DNA from: Saprospiraceae bacterium
GTDB taxonomy: Bacteria > Bacteroidota > Bacteroidia > Chitinophagales > Saprospiraceae
DNA length: 64,000 nucleotides
Direction of reading: 5' to 3'
Assembly: GCA_020631235.1 (NCBI GenBank)
Contig: JAHDHQ010000019.1
Location: forward strand, 1 to 64,000
The notes under the pieces are model-generated. The model was not told the origin of the DNA. It was given only the letters and a program-made list of their open reading frames with translations, and made no database searches. Made by a program: the position numbers and the translations under genes. Every line of letters starts with the position of its first letter. Within the stretch, counting starts at the first letter, position 1. Shown piece after piece: positions 27,505-37,816 of this stretch.

Positions 27505-28586
27505 CCGTTTAATAAGTTGTTGTAGGCTCGAATATATTGGTCTACCGTATCTTGTAAATAAAACGTTTTTGGTTCACGATACTGCCAATCATCTTTCTCG
27601 GCTTGCTCGATACATCTTGCTAAGTCCTCTGCAGTTTGTGATTGCATCTCAAGGTAATGACCACCTACTACTTCCTTTAAAGCGCCTCTTCCAGAGCTAA
27701 TAATATTTGTGCCTAAGGCCACCGATTCGGCGGCCACAAAACAAAACCCTTCTGAATACGATGGAATGATAACAGCTTTTGCTTGGCGCACCTTCGTTTT
27801 TAACTCTTGAAATTCCATTTGATCAATTAATCGAACATGATTTTTAATATCTAACGAATCGATTATTTGCTGAAGATGTTTTCTGCTTTGTTTATCATTG
27901 CTCACAATTAAATCTAAAAGTACAGCCTTGCCCTTTTGCTTTAAGATAGCCAATGCTTCCAAGATTAAGTGTATGCCTTTAGATACGCCTACCCTCCCAT
28001 AATAGAGATAAGCTTTAGATGTTTCCTTTTGGTCACTCACATGGTATTCATCATAATTTAATCCATTATAAATCATCTGAACCTTAGCTTCCTTTATTCC
28101 AGCGTCAATGAGTGCCTGCTGCGTAAATTTAGATACAGCTATGAAGCGGCTAAATCTAAAACTAAGTATCCATTGTTCGAATAAGTAATGTAATAGTTTA
28201 CTAGGTGCAGACATGTTTGGCAGTTTAAACCACAGTTTTGTCCAAGCCTCATGAAAGGTAATTATGGATTTCTTCTTATTTACATGAGCTGCTATTATTG
28301 CCGGTACGGCAGCATTGTAGGACGTTGTATGTATGATATCTGCATGGCTAGCTAAACGGATACATTTAAACCAAGTAAAAAAAGTAAATAAATATCTATT
28401 ACTATATCTAGTTCTGATAATTTCTATACCCTGGTAGCTTTGTTGCGATGGTAAGCCTTCAGCGCCACTGGTAAAGACATAAACTTTGTTTCCTTTGTCG
28501 ACAAGAGCCGAAGCCAGTTTTAGAAAGAGTGTTTCTACCCCACCTATTTTAGGATAAAAATTTTCGAGTACAAAGAGAATGTTCAT
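27501..28586 (-). CDS. Family 4 glycosyltransferase
   Basis: A 361-residue GT-B enzyme. The N-terminal glycine loop FYPKIGGVETLFLKLASAL (about residues 12-30) is the classical Glyco_transf_4 signature. The C-terminal domain has YYGRVGVSKGIHLILEAL (about 200-217) and the E-x7-E motif SYSEGFCFVAAESVALG (about 285-301). Substrates are unknown. It lies 10 bases downstream of a DUF2304 gene and overlaps the next GT4 gene by four bases, forming a compact three-gene minus-strand operon. This operon runs toward the GT2 and membrane-protein genes and probably belongs to the same glycan pathway. Confidence 0.87.
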   Translation of the reverse strand: MNILFVLENFYPKIGGVETLFLKLASALVDKGNKVYVFTSGAEGLPSQQSYQGIEIIRTRYSNRYLFTFFTWFKCIRLASHADIIHTTSYNAAVPAIIAAHVNKKKSIITFHEAWTKLWFKLPNMSAPSKLLHYLFEQWILSFRFSRFIAVSKFTQQALIDAGIKEAKVQMIYNGLNYDEYHVSDQKETSKAYLYYGRVGVSKGIHLILEALAILKQKGKAVLLDLIVSNDKQSRKHLQQIIDSLDIKNHVRLIDQMEFQELKTKVRQAKAVIIPSYSEGFCFVAAESVALGTNIISSGRGALKEVVGGHYLEMQSQTAEDLARCIEQAEKDDWQYREPKTFYLQDTVDQYIRAYNNLLNG

Positions 28587-28596
28587 TTAGATGGTT

Positions 28597-28932
28597 CTAA
28601 TCTTGGTCATCATTGTCTAAAGCTATCTTTCTAACCAACTCAGTTATTTGTGATTCGAGTTTTTCTACAACCGCAGAAAGATAAAATACTATAGAAAACA
28701 TGAAACCTAATGCTACAAAGATAATAGCATTTACATTGCTTTTTATGCCTAAGATTCGAGCAACAGGAACGGAAATTTCATTGGGTAAAAATGCAAGTGC
28801 ACTTAAAGCTGTCCAGAATAAAACCCAAAATATAGTACTTGTGTACAGTCGTTTTTTACGTCTGTATTGTATAATAACCCTAGTTGCGTAGGTTATTGAA
28901 ATTAAGGGTACTATCCACTGATATATTTCCAA
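28597..28932 (-). CDS. DUF2304 small membrane protein
   Basis: A 111-residue protein with three predicted membrane helices: residues about 4-20, 33-50 and 68-88. The segment IIQYRRKKRLYTSTIFWVLF and the C-terminal amphipathic tail match DUF2304 (COG2456). DUF2304 proteins are often found beside DPM1-like GT2 genes and are thought to take part in membrane steps of polysaccharide synthesis; that role is unproven. It is the first gene of the operon with the two GT4 enzymes. Confidence 0.75.
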   Translation of the reverse strand: MEIYQWIVPLISITYATRVIIQYRRKKRLYTSTIFWVLFWTALSALAFLPNEISVPVARILGIKSNVNAIIFVALGFMFSIVFYLSAVVEKLESQITELVRKIALDNDDQD

Positions 28933-29056
28933 TGTCCAGGTTTAGACTATGTAAAATCAAATTTTATTCCACTATTTCTTAATTCATTAAAAATTCTAGG
29001 TTTAGGCTCAACTATTAAACATTTAGTATGTTATTTTTATAGAAATACTAACAATA

Positions 29057-29527
29057 ATGACTGCAGTAGGAATAATTTTAGCGAGTGTTGTGACCATGGA
29101 ATTTGTAGCTTGGTTTGCTCACAAATATGTGATGCATGGTTTTTTGTGGGTATGGCACGAAGATCATCACAAGCCTCATCATGAAAAAGATGGATTCTTT
29201 GAAAAAAATGATTTGTTCTTTTTAGTTTTTGCCATTCCAAGTATGCTTTGTTACATTTTCGGGACGCTATTTGCAGAGTACCGATTTATGCTATATATAG
29301 GTATAGGTATATCTGTTTACGGATTGATATACTTTTTGATTCACGATGTATATATCCATCAAAGATTTAAATGGTTTAGACAATTAGACAGTAAATACTC
29401 TAGAGGAATATTAAGAGCTCATGGGGCCCACCACGCTGTCCAAACGAAAGAAGATTGTGAGTCTTTTGGTTTGTTAGTTGTTTCTATGAAATATTTCCAA
29501 AAGCGAAAAAGAAAACTTGCGAGCTAA
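29057..29527 (+). CDS. crtZ: Carotenoid hydroxylase-like di-iron membrane protein (CrtZ type)
   Basis: A 156-residue protein of the fatty-acid hydroxylase/sterol desaturase superfamily. It has four predicted membrane helices and the histidine clusters of a di-iron centre: HKYVMH at 22-27, HEDHHKPHH at 34-42, HDVYIH at about 96, and HGAHH at about 121. Size, spacing and the sequence HGFLWVWHEDHHKPHH fit beta-carotene 3-hydroxylase CrtZ, which makes zeaxanthin. No other carotenoid gene is in the window, so the pathway must be encoded elsewhere. The gene is monocistronic and ends in a strong terminator. Related non-carotenoid hydroxylases cannot be excluded. Confidence 0.8.
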   Translation: MTAVGIILASVVTMEFVAWFAHKYVMHGFLWVWHEDHHKPHHEKDGFFEKNDLFFLVFAIPSMLCYIFGTLFAEYRFMLYIGIGISVYGLIYFLIHDVYIHQRFKWFRQLDSKYSRGILRAHGAHHAVQTKEDCESFGLLVVSMKYFQKRKRKLAS

Positions 29528-29549
29528 TAATGCGCATGAATGCATACTT

Positions 29550-29586
29550 AAAAAGGAGAAAATCAAGGCTTGATTTTCTCCTTTTT
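29550..29586. terminator. Bidirectional terminator between crtZ and a T9SS cargo gene
   Basis: A perfect 17-base-pair stem (29550-29566 with 29570-29586) closes a three-base loop. The stem starts in an A-run and ends in a T-run on both strands. It lies between convergent genes that end at 29527 and 29591, and so should stop transcription from both. Confidence 0.9.
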
Positions 29587-29590
29587 ATAT

Positions 29591-31234
29591 TTATTGCACC
29601 ATTAATTTAAAGCTTTGTCTTAAGCCGTACTCATCACTGACTTGGATAAAATAGATACCTTTTGCATTCGGCGCTTGAAAGCTATTTTCTCCTAATTTCA
29701 TTTTACGCAATAGTTTACCATTACTATTGAATAGTTGTATGTTTTGCATCGATGATTTACAACTAATACGAACCTTTTCTGCTGGAGAAACGACATTGGA
29801 CAAAAGCCTACAATTGTCTGATACATAATCCTCGGAGTGAGTAGATACTGGCGTGTTATTAAAAGCTTTAATTTCCTCGCAAACCGAAATGGTTTCCGTA
29901 ATGTCAGGGCAAGGCAATTCTGCTCCATAATGAGCAAAGGCTGCAAAAGTAAATTCCACTACCCCACCTGGAGGAAACGTAAAAGTTTCCAGACCTAATA
30001 ATCCTCTTCGTTCGCTAAAAGGTAAATCCTCAGAACAACTAGACCATTCTTCCATTTCTGCAGGATTGCCCGGAAAACAGTATTTAGTTACATCTGACGA
30101 ACCTATGTTTAATCCTGTTCCCCCTAAAGTAATGGGGATATCATCTTGCCAGGTACCATTTAAATTTTGCAAATACCCTTCAAAAGTTGATGGCAAGGAA
30201 GAAATCGGACTACCATCATGATAAGCTATAAAATAATCGGTCGCTAGTTCTTTTAATGCACCATCCTCAAAAACAGTCGGTTTATCTATAAAAGAATAAG
30301 CCATAATAGGGATATCACTACCGAAAGTAGGAATCGGTAATCCATCACAGGAATCAGATTGATTGGTTCCATCTAAGGCATCCTGATTGTACGCATACAT
30401 AAATTCGCAAGATTCACTATAACCTAAGTAATCATCGGCATAGCATCCAAGATCAGGATCGACAAACATAGCTATCCTAAAGTTTCTTAATTCTTCAAAT
30501 TTTGTTTGAACTAATTTATAATCGAAAAAAGCAGTATGGCCTATGCTGTTTTGTCCTTCATAAATGCGGGCTAAAACTTGAACTTCCGTTTCTGTGGTTG
30601 ATATAAGCTGACCTGGAGCATCACTTAAATGATATACATAATAAAAAGCATGATCCGCATCCTTTATATATGGATAATCTCCAGATTCAGGGTCATAAAT
30701 GCCATCGCCATTTTGGTCAAAAAATGGAGCTAAGCCTGGAAGGTGGTTTGGCAATTCAACATTGAAGATTTCTTGGAAAAATGGATTTCCAACTGCTGGC
30801 CATGATAAAATATTTGCAGGAATCTCATCATCAATGCTTCCGTCCGCAAAATCATCCAAAAAAGAACCTATCTCTTGTTGGCTTGCTTCAAAAAACCTGT
30901 TAAATACAGGAACAAGGTCTTCATATGGAACACCTGTTTCTGGGTTTATAGGTCCTGTCAAACCATAATTTGTTGTTTGTTGCGAGTAGGTTTCTGCTGA
31001 AAGAAAAGCATTGCCGACTGGATCATATCCCGACAACCACAAAGAACTCGTAAATGTTGTGTTTGCTCCTTGTGCTTTAATGGTAAAACCTGCATCATTG
31101 AATGATGTTTGGAAGAGCTTATTACCATTATGAATGGGTACAGCAATTTGGCTGTTTTCCAGGACTGCATACTGGTCTTGGGCAAATAGGAATGTAGTCG
31201 ATAGTAAAACGAAAAGTGGTATTAAAGTTTTCAT
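29591..31234 (-). CDS. T9SS-sorted secreted protein of unknown function
   Basis: A 547-residue protein with a signal peptide (residues 1-18, ending LFAQ). The body is beta-rich with no recognised enzyme signature. FDQNGDGIYDPESGDYPY at about residues 190-207 is an Asp/Asn loop of the calcium-binding, EF-hand-like kind. The last about 75 residues (RISCKSSMQNIQLFNSNGKL, ending SFKLMVQ) form a T9SS type A sorting domain, so the product should be delivered to the surface or medium. Similar long proteins occur in Saprospiraceae genomes (recollection, not checked). Ends in the terminator at 29550-29586. Confidence 0.75.
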   Translation of the reverse strand: MKTLIPLFVLLSTTFLFAQDQYAVLENSQIAVPIHNGNKLFQTSFNDAGFTIKAQGANTTFTSSLWLSGYDPVGNAFLSAETYSQQTTNYGLTGPINPETGVPYEDLVPVFNRFFEASQQEIGSFLDDFADGSIDDEIPANILSWPAVGNPFFQEIFNVELPNHLPGLAPFFDQNGDGIYDPESGDYPYIKDADHAFYYVYHLSDAPGQLISTTETEVQVLARIYEGQNSIGHTAFFDYKLVQTKFEELRNFRIAMFVDPDLGCYADDYLGYSESCEFMYAYNQDALDGTNQSDSCDGLPIPTFGSDIPIMAYSFIDKPTVFEDGALKELATDYFIAYHDGSPISSLPSTFEGYLQNLNGTWQDDIPITLGGTGLNIGSSDVTKYCFPGNPAEMEEWSSCSEDLPFSERRGLLGLETFTFPPGGVVEFTFAAFAHYGAELPCPDITETISVCEEIKAFNNTPVSTHSEDYVSDNCRLLSNVVSPAEKVRISCKSSMQNIQLFNSNGKLLRKMKLGENSFQAPNAKGIYFIQVSDEYGLRQSFKLMVQ

Positions 31235-31337
31235 ACTAAATGATTTTGTGCTTGTTATATTGATACGATGATTGTCGAAGAAAGAACTACTATTTTTTTA
31301 TTGGAAGTATACTCATTTTGTCGGCAAAAAGCACAAA

Positions 31338-31366
31338 AAAAGGGGTGCTACATAGTAGTCCCCTTT
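31338..31366 (-). terminator. Terminator after sucD
   Basis: On the minus strand the sequence forms GGGG-A-CTAC-TAT-GTAG-CA-CCCC, followed by at least six T residues. It lies about 25 bases past the sucD stop codon and ends the carA-eno-divIC-sucD transcript. Confidence 0.75.
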
Positions 31367-31389
31367 ATTATTTATTTGTTTTCTAGTAT

Positions 31390-32259
31390 TTAACTAAGCA
31401 CTTTTTTCATAGTTTCTCCAATGGCAGCTGGTGATTCAACTACATGGATTCCGCACTCTCGCATAATTTTCATCTTTGCTTCAGCCGTGTCGTCTGCTCC
31501 ACCGATGATAGCTCCTGCATGTCCCATCGTTCTTCCGGGAGGAGCTGTTTGACCAGCTATGAATCCTACCACTGGCTTTGTACCATTTTCTTTTATCCAC
31601 CTCGCTGCATCAGCTTCCATATTACCTCCTATTTCCCCAATCATCACTATTCCATCCGTATCTGGATCTTCCATGAGTAACTGCACAGCTTCTTTTGTAG
31701 TAGTACCAGGAATCGGATCACCACCAATACCAATGCAGGTTGACTGTCCCATTCCTGCTTTTGTAACTTGGTCAACGGCCTCATACGTCAAAGTACCTGA
31801 TCGAGATACAATCCCTATCTTGCCAGGGTTATGAATGAAACCAGGCATAATACCAAGTTTAGCTTCTCCAGGAGTGATAATACCAGGGCAATTAGGTCCT
31901 ATAAGTCTTACATCTCTATCTTCGATGTAAGATTTAACTTTAACCATATCTTGCACAGGAATACCTTCTGTAATACAAACTATCAGTTGTAAGCCTGCAT
32001 CCGCAGCTTCCATGATAGCATCTGCCGCAAATTTAGGAGGTACAAAGATGATCGATGTGTCTGCATCTGTCTTTTGAACTGCTTCAGATACAGAGTTAAA
32101 CACAGGTTTTCCTAAGTGATCAGTTCCTCCCTTTCCTGGAGTTACTCCACCTACTATATTAGTACCGTATTCGATCATTTGCTCTGAGTGAAATGATCCT
32201 TCCTTACCGGTAAATCCTTGTACTATAATTTTTGAATGCTTGCCTACTAATACGCTCAT
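31390..32259 (-). CDS. sucD: Succinate-CoA ligase, ADP/GDP-forming, alpha subunit
   Basis: A 289-residue TCA-cycle enzyme subunit. It binds CoA and carries the histidine that is phosphorylated during succinyl-CoA plus Pi plus NDP to succinate, CoA and NTP. The N-terminal CoA-binding Rossmann domain begins [20 protein letters not shown]; the ligase domain has [14 protein letters not shown] and [14 protein letters not shown], and the active-site histidine is about residue 248 in [13 protein letters not shown]. The length is normal. The beta subunit gene sucC is not adjacent. Its start codon overlaps the stop of divIC by one base. Confidence 0.97.
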   Translation of the reverse strand: MSVLVGKHSKIIVQGFTGKEGSFHSEQMIEYGTNIVGGVTPGKGGTDHLGKPVFNSVSEAVQKTDADTSIIFVPPKFAADAIMEAADAGLQLIVCITEGIPVQDMVKVKSYIEDRDVRLIGPNCPGIITPGEAKLGIMPGFIHNPGKIGIVSRSGTLTYEAVDQVTKAGMGQSTCIGIGGDPIPGTTTKEAVQLLMEDPDTDGIVMIGEIGGNMEADAARWIKENGTKPVVGFIAGQTAPPGRTMGHAGAIIGGADDTAEAKMKIMRECGIHVVESPAAIGETMKKVLS

Positions 32260-32573
32260 TATTTGTCTTTAATAATAAATAACTCTTCATCCGCTTCCAT
32301 AAAATTATGATGTTCACGGGCATATTTTTCTTTGTTTTCTAATAGATCTTGGCGCTCTTTTAGTGCTTGTCTATATGCTTCCATGAATTCCGTTTTTTCA
32401 CCTTCTAAGGACTTAATGCTTTTACTTAACTTATATTGATTAATTAAGCTATGATGGTCAAAAAAACTAATCCATACAACAAAACAAAGTATGCTAATAG
32501 AATATTTATTAATCTTTAAAAATCTCAGTTGGTCGAAATGAAAAAGGTTCTTTAAATTTTTCATATCGTACAT
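32259..32573 (-). CDS. FtsB/DivIC-like septum formation initiator
   Basis: A 104-residue bitopic membrane protein with a short cytoplasmic N-terminus, one membrane helix at about residues 25-42 ([15 protein letters not shown]), and a periplasmic coiled coil (about 43-95) rich in Lys and Glu. This is the DivIC/FtsB layout; those proteins bridge FtsQ and FtsL in the divisome. In Bacteroidota the gene is often located right after eno, as here (21-base gap). Met4 (MKNLKNLF) is an alternative start, which would fit better with the promoter-like box at 32581-32588. Confidence 0.78.
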   Translation of the reverse strand: MYDMKNLKNLFHFDQLRFLKINKYSISILCFVVWISFFDHHSLINQYKLSKSIKSLEGEKTEFMEAYRQALKERQDLLENKEKYAREHHNFMEADEELFIIKDK

Positions 32574-32580
32574 TTTTTTG

Positions 32581-32588
32581 CAAAAGTA
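32581..32588 (-). promoter_or_regulatory. -7 box in the eno-divIC gap
   Basis: The minus strand reads TACTTTTG, an exact match to TAnnTTTG and identical to the boxes before rpsL and rpsJ. It lies only seven bases upstream of the annotated divIC start, so a transcript from it would be nearly leaderless or begin translation at Met4. A clear -33 TTG is absent (TGTTTA near position). Confidence 0.4.
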
Positions 32589-32594
32589 ATAAAA

Positions 32595-33884
<1,290 letters not shown>

Positions 33885-34985
33885 CTATTTGGTTTCTTTT
33901 AATAAATTGACAAAATCGTCAAATAAGTATCTTGAATCGTGTGGGCCAGGTGCCGCTTCTGGATGATATTGAACACTAAAAGCTAAACCATTTTTTAGCT
34001 TTATGCCTTCTATGGTATCATCGTTTAGATTTACGTGTGTGATATCTAAAACATCCAGTTTCGACTTTAGCGAGCTTGGATTAATTCCAAACCCATGATT
34101 TTGTGTTGTTATTTCACATTTACCAGTTGCCATGTTTTTAACTGGATGATTTATGCCTCGATGACCATTATGCATTTTATATGTATCCACGCCTACCGAT
34201 AATCCCAGCAACTGGTGCCCTAGACAAATTCCGAAAACAGGCTTTTCCTCTTTGAGGATTTGCTTAATTGTCTCAATCGCATAATCCATTGATGCTGGAT
34301 CTCCTGGTCCATTAGATAAGAAATAGCCATCTGGATTATATTCTTTGATTTTTTCTAAGCTAGTTTTTGCAGGAAAAACTTTGCATTTACAACCACGATC
34401 TGTAAAACATTTCAAAATATTCTTCTTTATTCCAAAATCCAAAACCGCAATTTTGACACTTGCATCTTTCGGCCCTACTTCATAACTTTCTTTAGTAGTC
34501 ACTTTGGAAGATAACTCTAAACCTTCCATATTAGGAACATCAGCAAGTTTTGCTTTCAAAGTGTCAATATCTTCAATTTCAGAAGAAATGATGACGTTCA
34601 TTGCCCCTTTATCTCTTATCCGCTTTACTAAGGCTCTTGTATCTACCTGGTGGATGGCGACTAGATTATTTTTTTCAAAGTAATTTTGAATAGCATCATC
34701 TGCTAAAAGTCTAGAATATTTATTGGTGAAATTTTTGCAGATCAGTCCTTCAATTTGCACATTATCAGATTCATTATCATCAGCTAATGTCCCATAATTG
34801 CCAATGTGGGCATTGGTGGTCAATAATATTTGTCCATAATATGAAGGATCAGTAAAAACCTCCTGATAACCTGTCATACCTGTATTAAAACATATCTCTC
34901 CTGTGGCTGTTCCGATTTTTCCAGCAGCCTTGCCATGAAAGACAGTGCCGTCATCCAAAACAAGAATGGCGTTTCTATTATCCAT
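33885..34985 (-). CDS. carA: Carbamoyl-phosphate synthase small subunit
   Basis: A 366-residue glutamine amidotransferase subunit that supplies ammonia from glutamine to CarB for carbamoyl phosphate (arginine and pyrimidine pathways). The N-terminal CPSase small-chain domain begins ILVLDDGTVFHGKAAGKIG and includes FNTGMTGYQEVFTDPSY. The class I amidotransferase domain has the nucleophile Cys (about residue 257) in FGICLGHQLLGLSVG and the His-Glu pair in QYHPEAAPGPHDS (about 339-350). The large subunit gene carB is not nearby. It is the first gene of the carA-eno-divIC-sucD run. Confidence 0.97.
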   Translation of the reverse strand: MDNRNAILVLDDGTVFHGKAAGKIGTATGEICFNTGMTGYQEVFTDPSYYGQILLTTNAHIGNYGTLADDNESDNVQIEGLICKNFTNKYSRLLADDAIQNYFEKNNLVAIHQVDTRALVKRIRDKGAMNVIISSEIEDIDTLKAKLADVPNMEGLELSSKVTTKESYEVGPKDASVKIAVLDFGIKKNILKCFTDRGCKCKVFPAKTSLEKIKEYNPDGYFLSNGPGDPASMDYAIETIKQILKEEKPVFGICLGHQLLGLSVGVDTYKMHNGHRGINHPVKNMATGKCEITTQNHGFGINPSSLKSKLDVLDITHVNLNDDTIEGIKLKNGLAFSVQYHPEAAPGPHDSRYLFDDFVNLLKETK

Positions 34986-35024
34986 ATAAGAAGTTTACAG
35001 TTTTATTGTGTCACCGAATAGCCG

Positions 35025-35032
35025 CAAATATA
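35025..35032 (-). promoter_or_regulatory. -7 box candidate upstream of carA
   Basis: Minus-strand TATATTTG matches TAnnTTTG, 39 bases upstream of the carA start codon and downstream of the ribosomal terminator at 35075-35102. A -33 TTG at the standard 19-base distance is not visible. Confidence 0.4.
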
Positions 35033-35070
35033 AATACATATTAACAAAAAAAAGGATGGATACACATGCA

Positions 35071-35102
35071 AAAAAAAAAGCGACAATTTTTTGTCGCTTT
35101 TT
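35071..35102 (-). terminator. Terminator of the ribosomal protein operon
   Basis: A 12-base-pair perfect stem (35075-35086 with 35091-35102) with a TTTT loop; its core is AAGCGACAA/TTGTCGCTT. On the minus strand it is followed by a run of nine or more T residues. It sits just past the rplQ stop codon and ends the long S10-spc-alpha transcription unit. Confidence 0.9.
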
Positions 35103-35106
35103 CATT

Positions 35107-35577
35107 TTATTCTTCCTCGCTTGAAGTAGCCGCTGGTGGCGGAACCGCAGCTTTTGATTTCTTTTTACCTCTTCTTGACCTACCTTTTTTAGATGATCCT
35201 GCTGATGCTAACATCAAATCATTAAAGTCGACAAACTCGATTAATGCCATTTCTGCAGCATCACCTTTTCTCGATCCTGTTTTGATGATTCTAGTGTATC
35301 CACCAGGTCTAGATCCTATTTTGTCAGCAATAGGTCCAAATAATTCATTGATAGAATCCTTGTTTTGAAGTTTTCTGAAGACTTGTCTTCTTGAGTGTGT
35401 AGTATTATCTTTTGCTTTAGTTACTAAGGGTTCGATATAAACTCTTAGTGCTTTTGCTTTTGCCAATGTTGTGTTAATTCTTTTATGCTCAACAAGTGCA
35501 TTGGCTAGGTTTTTAAGAAGGGCTACTCTATGTCCTTTTTTTCTACCTAAATGGTTAAATTTCTTTCCGTGTCTCAT
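35107..35577 (-). CDS. rplQ: 50S ribosomal protein L17, extended C-terminus
   Basis: A 156-residue protein. The first about 120 residues are the conserved L17 fold ([20 protein letters not shown] at the start; [20 protein letters not shown]). L17 binds 23S rRNA near the tunnel exit. The remaining tail is first basic ([14 protein letters not shown]) then Pro/Ala/Ser and ends SSEEE; E. coli L17 is 127 residues, so this is an added tail of about 30 residues. Last gene of the operon, 137 bases after rpoA. Confidence 0.97.
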   Translation of the reverse strand: MRHGKKFNHLGRKKGHRVALLKNLANALVEHKRINTTLAKAKALRVYIEPLVTKAKDNTTHSRRQVFRKLQNKDSINELFGPIADKIGSRPGGYTRIIKTGSRKGDAAEMALIEFVDFNDLMLASAGSSKKGRSRRGKKKSKAAVPPPAATSSEEE

Positions 35578-35714
35578 GACTCTATTTTGAGTGTATCACT
35601 GACTACATTTGGCATTTCTGACTTGAACCTTGATGTTGTAGCTGGTTAATACTATTATAAAAACTATCCGGTATAATTAATTTTAAATTTTACCGAGTCA
35701 GAACGATATACTAT

Positions 35715-36713
35715 TTACTCTTCGTCTAATTTATATTTTGAAAGATCCATACCAAATGTCAGACCTTTATTTTGCAATAACTCTTCGATTTCCACTAGTG
35801 ATTTTTTACCAAAGTTTCTAAACTTCAATAATTCGTGCATATCATATTTTACTACCTCTCCAAGTGAATTAATTTTAGCAGCCTTCAAACAATTGTAAGC
35901 TCTAACAGAAAGATCAAGGTCTTCCAAACTAGTTTTAAGTAGTTTTCTCATGTGTAAAATATGCTCATCCACGATGTTGTCCTCTCTAGTAGAAGCATCT
36001 TCGAATGTTATATTTTCATCTGTGATCAACATTAAATGTTGGATCAATATTTTTGAAGCTTCTTTTACTGCGTCTTCAGGATGTATAGTTCCATCTGTTT
36101 GAATAAACAGATTTAACTGTTCGTAATCCGTACGCTGACCAACCCTTGTACTCTCTACCTTATAAGATACTTTCTTAATAGGTGTGTAAATCGCATCAAT
36201 AGGAATAACTCCTATGGGTGCTTCTTTAGGTTGTGTTTCTGCAGCAGGAACGTAGCCTCTTCCCTTAGAAACAGATAATTCTATTTCTAAATTTACTGTA
36301 CTTTCCATATTGCATATAACAAGATCAGGATTCATCACTTTAAATACATTAGTATGAGCTTCGATATCAGCTGCCGCGAATGTATCTTTTCCAGTGATTG
36401 TCAAGTAAATTTTTTCTTCTGTTGAAGATTCTTCGGCATTGATTGGTTTTAATCTAACTTGTTTTAAGTTCAAGATGATATCTACCACATCTTCCACCAC
36501 CCCTTTGATGGTTGAGAATTCGTGATCTACTCCAGCAATTCTTATTGCAGAGATAGCATAACCTTCCAAAGAAGACAAAAGAACTCTTCTTATAGAGTTT
36601 CCAATAGTTTGCCCAAATCCAGGCTCAAGTGGTTTAAATTCGAATGTTCCATCGAATTCAGTGGCTTTTTGAAGAAGGATTTTATTTGGCTTCTGAAAAT
36701 TTAATAAGTTCAT
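35715..36713 (-). CDS. rpoA: RNA polymerase alpha subunit
   Basis: A 332-residue subunit. The N-terminal domain (about 1-235) dimerises and binds beta and beta' (FEFKPLEPGFGQTIGNSIRRVLLSSLEGYAI at its start, in two overlapping blocks). After a linker, the C-terminal helix-hairpin-helix domain (about 255-325; LDLSVRAYNCLKAAKINSLG and FGKKSLVEIEELL) contacts upstream DNA and activators. The normal place in the alpha operon, between rpsD and rplQ, is kept. Spacing to rpsD is 67 bases and contains a small hairpin. Confidence 0.98.
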   Translation of the reverse strand: MNLLNFQKPNKILLQKATEFDGTFEFKPLEPGFGQTIGNSIRRVLLSSLEGYAISAIRIAGVDHEFSTIKGVVEDVVDIILNLKQVRLKPINAEESSTEEKIYLTITGKDTFAAADIEAHTNVFKVMNPDLVICNMESTVNLEIELSVSKGRGYVPAAETQPKEAPIGVIPIDAIYTPIKKVSYKVESTRVGQRTDYEQLNLFIQTDGTIHPEDAVKEASKILIQHLMLITDENITFEDASTREDNIVDEHILHMRKLLKTSLEDLDLSVRAYNCLKAAKINSLGEVVKYDMHELLKFRNFGKKSLVEIEELLQNKGLTFGMDLSKYKLDEE

Positions 36714-36754
36714 ACTCTATTATGACTAAAGATGTTTGAAAATGAAAAGCAAAT

Positions 36755-36774
36755 AGGTATCACAATGGATACCT
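36755..36774 (-). other. Hairpin between rpsD and rpoA
   Basis: AGGTATC (36755-36761) is perfectly complementary to GATACCT (36768-36774) around a six-base loop, in the 67-base gap. No T-run follows in the minus-strand direction, so it is not a standard terminator. It could be a processing site or a regulatory structure within the alpha operon leader of rpoA. Confidence 0.4.
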
Positions 36775-36780
36775 TTAGGC

Positions 36781-37392
36781 TTACTTAGAATATAATTCTA
36801 CAATCAATTGTTCATTGATCTTTTCTGGAATGCTTTCTCTTTCAGGATATTCTAGGAATTTTCCTTCCATTTTTTGAGAGTTCCATTCTAACCAAGACCA
36901 CTTAGTTACTGCTGGACTTGATTTTACTGCATTTTGAATAATTTCTAAATGCGCTGATTTATTTCTAACGGCTACAACATCACCTGGTCTTAAAGACACT
37001 GAAGGAATATTTGTAAGAATTCCATTAAGCAAAACATGCTTATGTGTAACTAATTGTCTAGCTGCTCTTCTTGTAGGAGCTAAACCTAGTCTGTAGACTG
37101 TATTATCTAACCTTGATTCTAAAAATTGTAAAAGCACAGTACCTGTTACTCCTTTTTTAGAAGCTGCCTTTTTGAAAAGATTTCTAAATTGTCTTTCCAA
37201 TAAGCCATATGTATATTTAGCTTTTTGCTTTTCAGTTAATTGTAAAGCGTAGTCTGATTTTTGCTTTCTCCTCTTACCATTACCATGTTGACCTGGTGGG
37301 TATTTTCTTCTTTCGAAACTCTTATCAGGGCCATATATCGCCTCTCCGAATTTTCTTGCTTTTTTTGTAGTTGGACCCGTATATCTTGCCAT
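36781..37392 (-). CDS. rpsD: 30S ribosomal protein S4
   Basis: A 203-residue primary 16S rRNA binder with the S4 domain ([24 protein letters not shown], shown as overlapping parts; then HKHVLLNG). The N-terminal region lacks the Cys cluster of zinc-binding S4 forms ([20 protein letters not shown]). In other bacteria S4 represses the alpha operon; a comparable role here would be inference. It lies between rpsK (25-base gap) and rpoA. Confidence 0.98.
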   Translation of the reverse strand: MARYTGPTTKKARKFGEAIYGPDKSFERRKYPPGQHGNGKRRKQKSDYALQLTEKQKAKYTYGLLERQFRNLFKKAASKKGVTGTVLLQFLESRLDNTVYRLGLAPTRRAARQLVTHKHVLLNGILTNIPSVSLRPGDVVAVRNKSAHLEIIQNAVKSSPAVTKWSWLEWNSQKMEGKFLEYPERESIPEKINEQLIVELYSK

Positions 37393-37417
37393 TAGCTAAA
37401 GATGGTTTTAAATGAAA

Positions 37418-37801
37418 TTATACTCTTCTCTTTTTTGGTGGACGACAGCCATTATGAGGTATTGGCGTGACATCTTTAATTCTTGTGATCTTGATACCAA
37501 GACCATCAATCGCTCTGATAGCAGCTTCTCTTCCTGAACCAGGACCTTTAACATACACCTCAGCATATCTCATCCCTGCATCGTAAGCTACTTGACCTGC
37601 ATCAGCGGCAGCAACTTGTGCTGCATAAGGTGTGTTTTTCTTAGAACCTCTAAATCCAGCTTTACCTGCTGAAGCCCATGAAATCACCTGGCCTGCTTTG
37701 TTAGTCATCGATATGATGATATTGTTAAAGCTTGCTTTAATGTAAACTAAACCTTCCGGCTCAACATTTACTTTACGTTTTTTTACTTTTCCTTTCGCCA
37801 T
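37418..37801 (-). CDS. rpsK: 30S ribosomal protein S11
   Basis: A 127-residue platform protein that contacts mRNA near the E site. Recognised by [35 protein letters not shown] and the basic end [12 protein letters not shown]. The length is standard. Fifteen bases downstream of rpsM in the alpha operon. Confidence 0.98.
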   Translation of the reverse strand: MAKGKVKKRKVNVEPEGLVYIKASFNNIIISMTNKAGQVISWASAGKAGFRGSKKNTPYAAQVAAADAGQVAYDAGMRYAEVYVKGPGSGREAAIRAIDGLGIKITRIKDVTPIPHNGCRPPKKRRV

Positions 37802-37816
37802 TGGTAGACCTATTTA

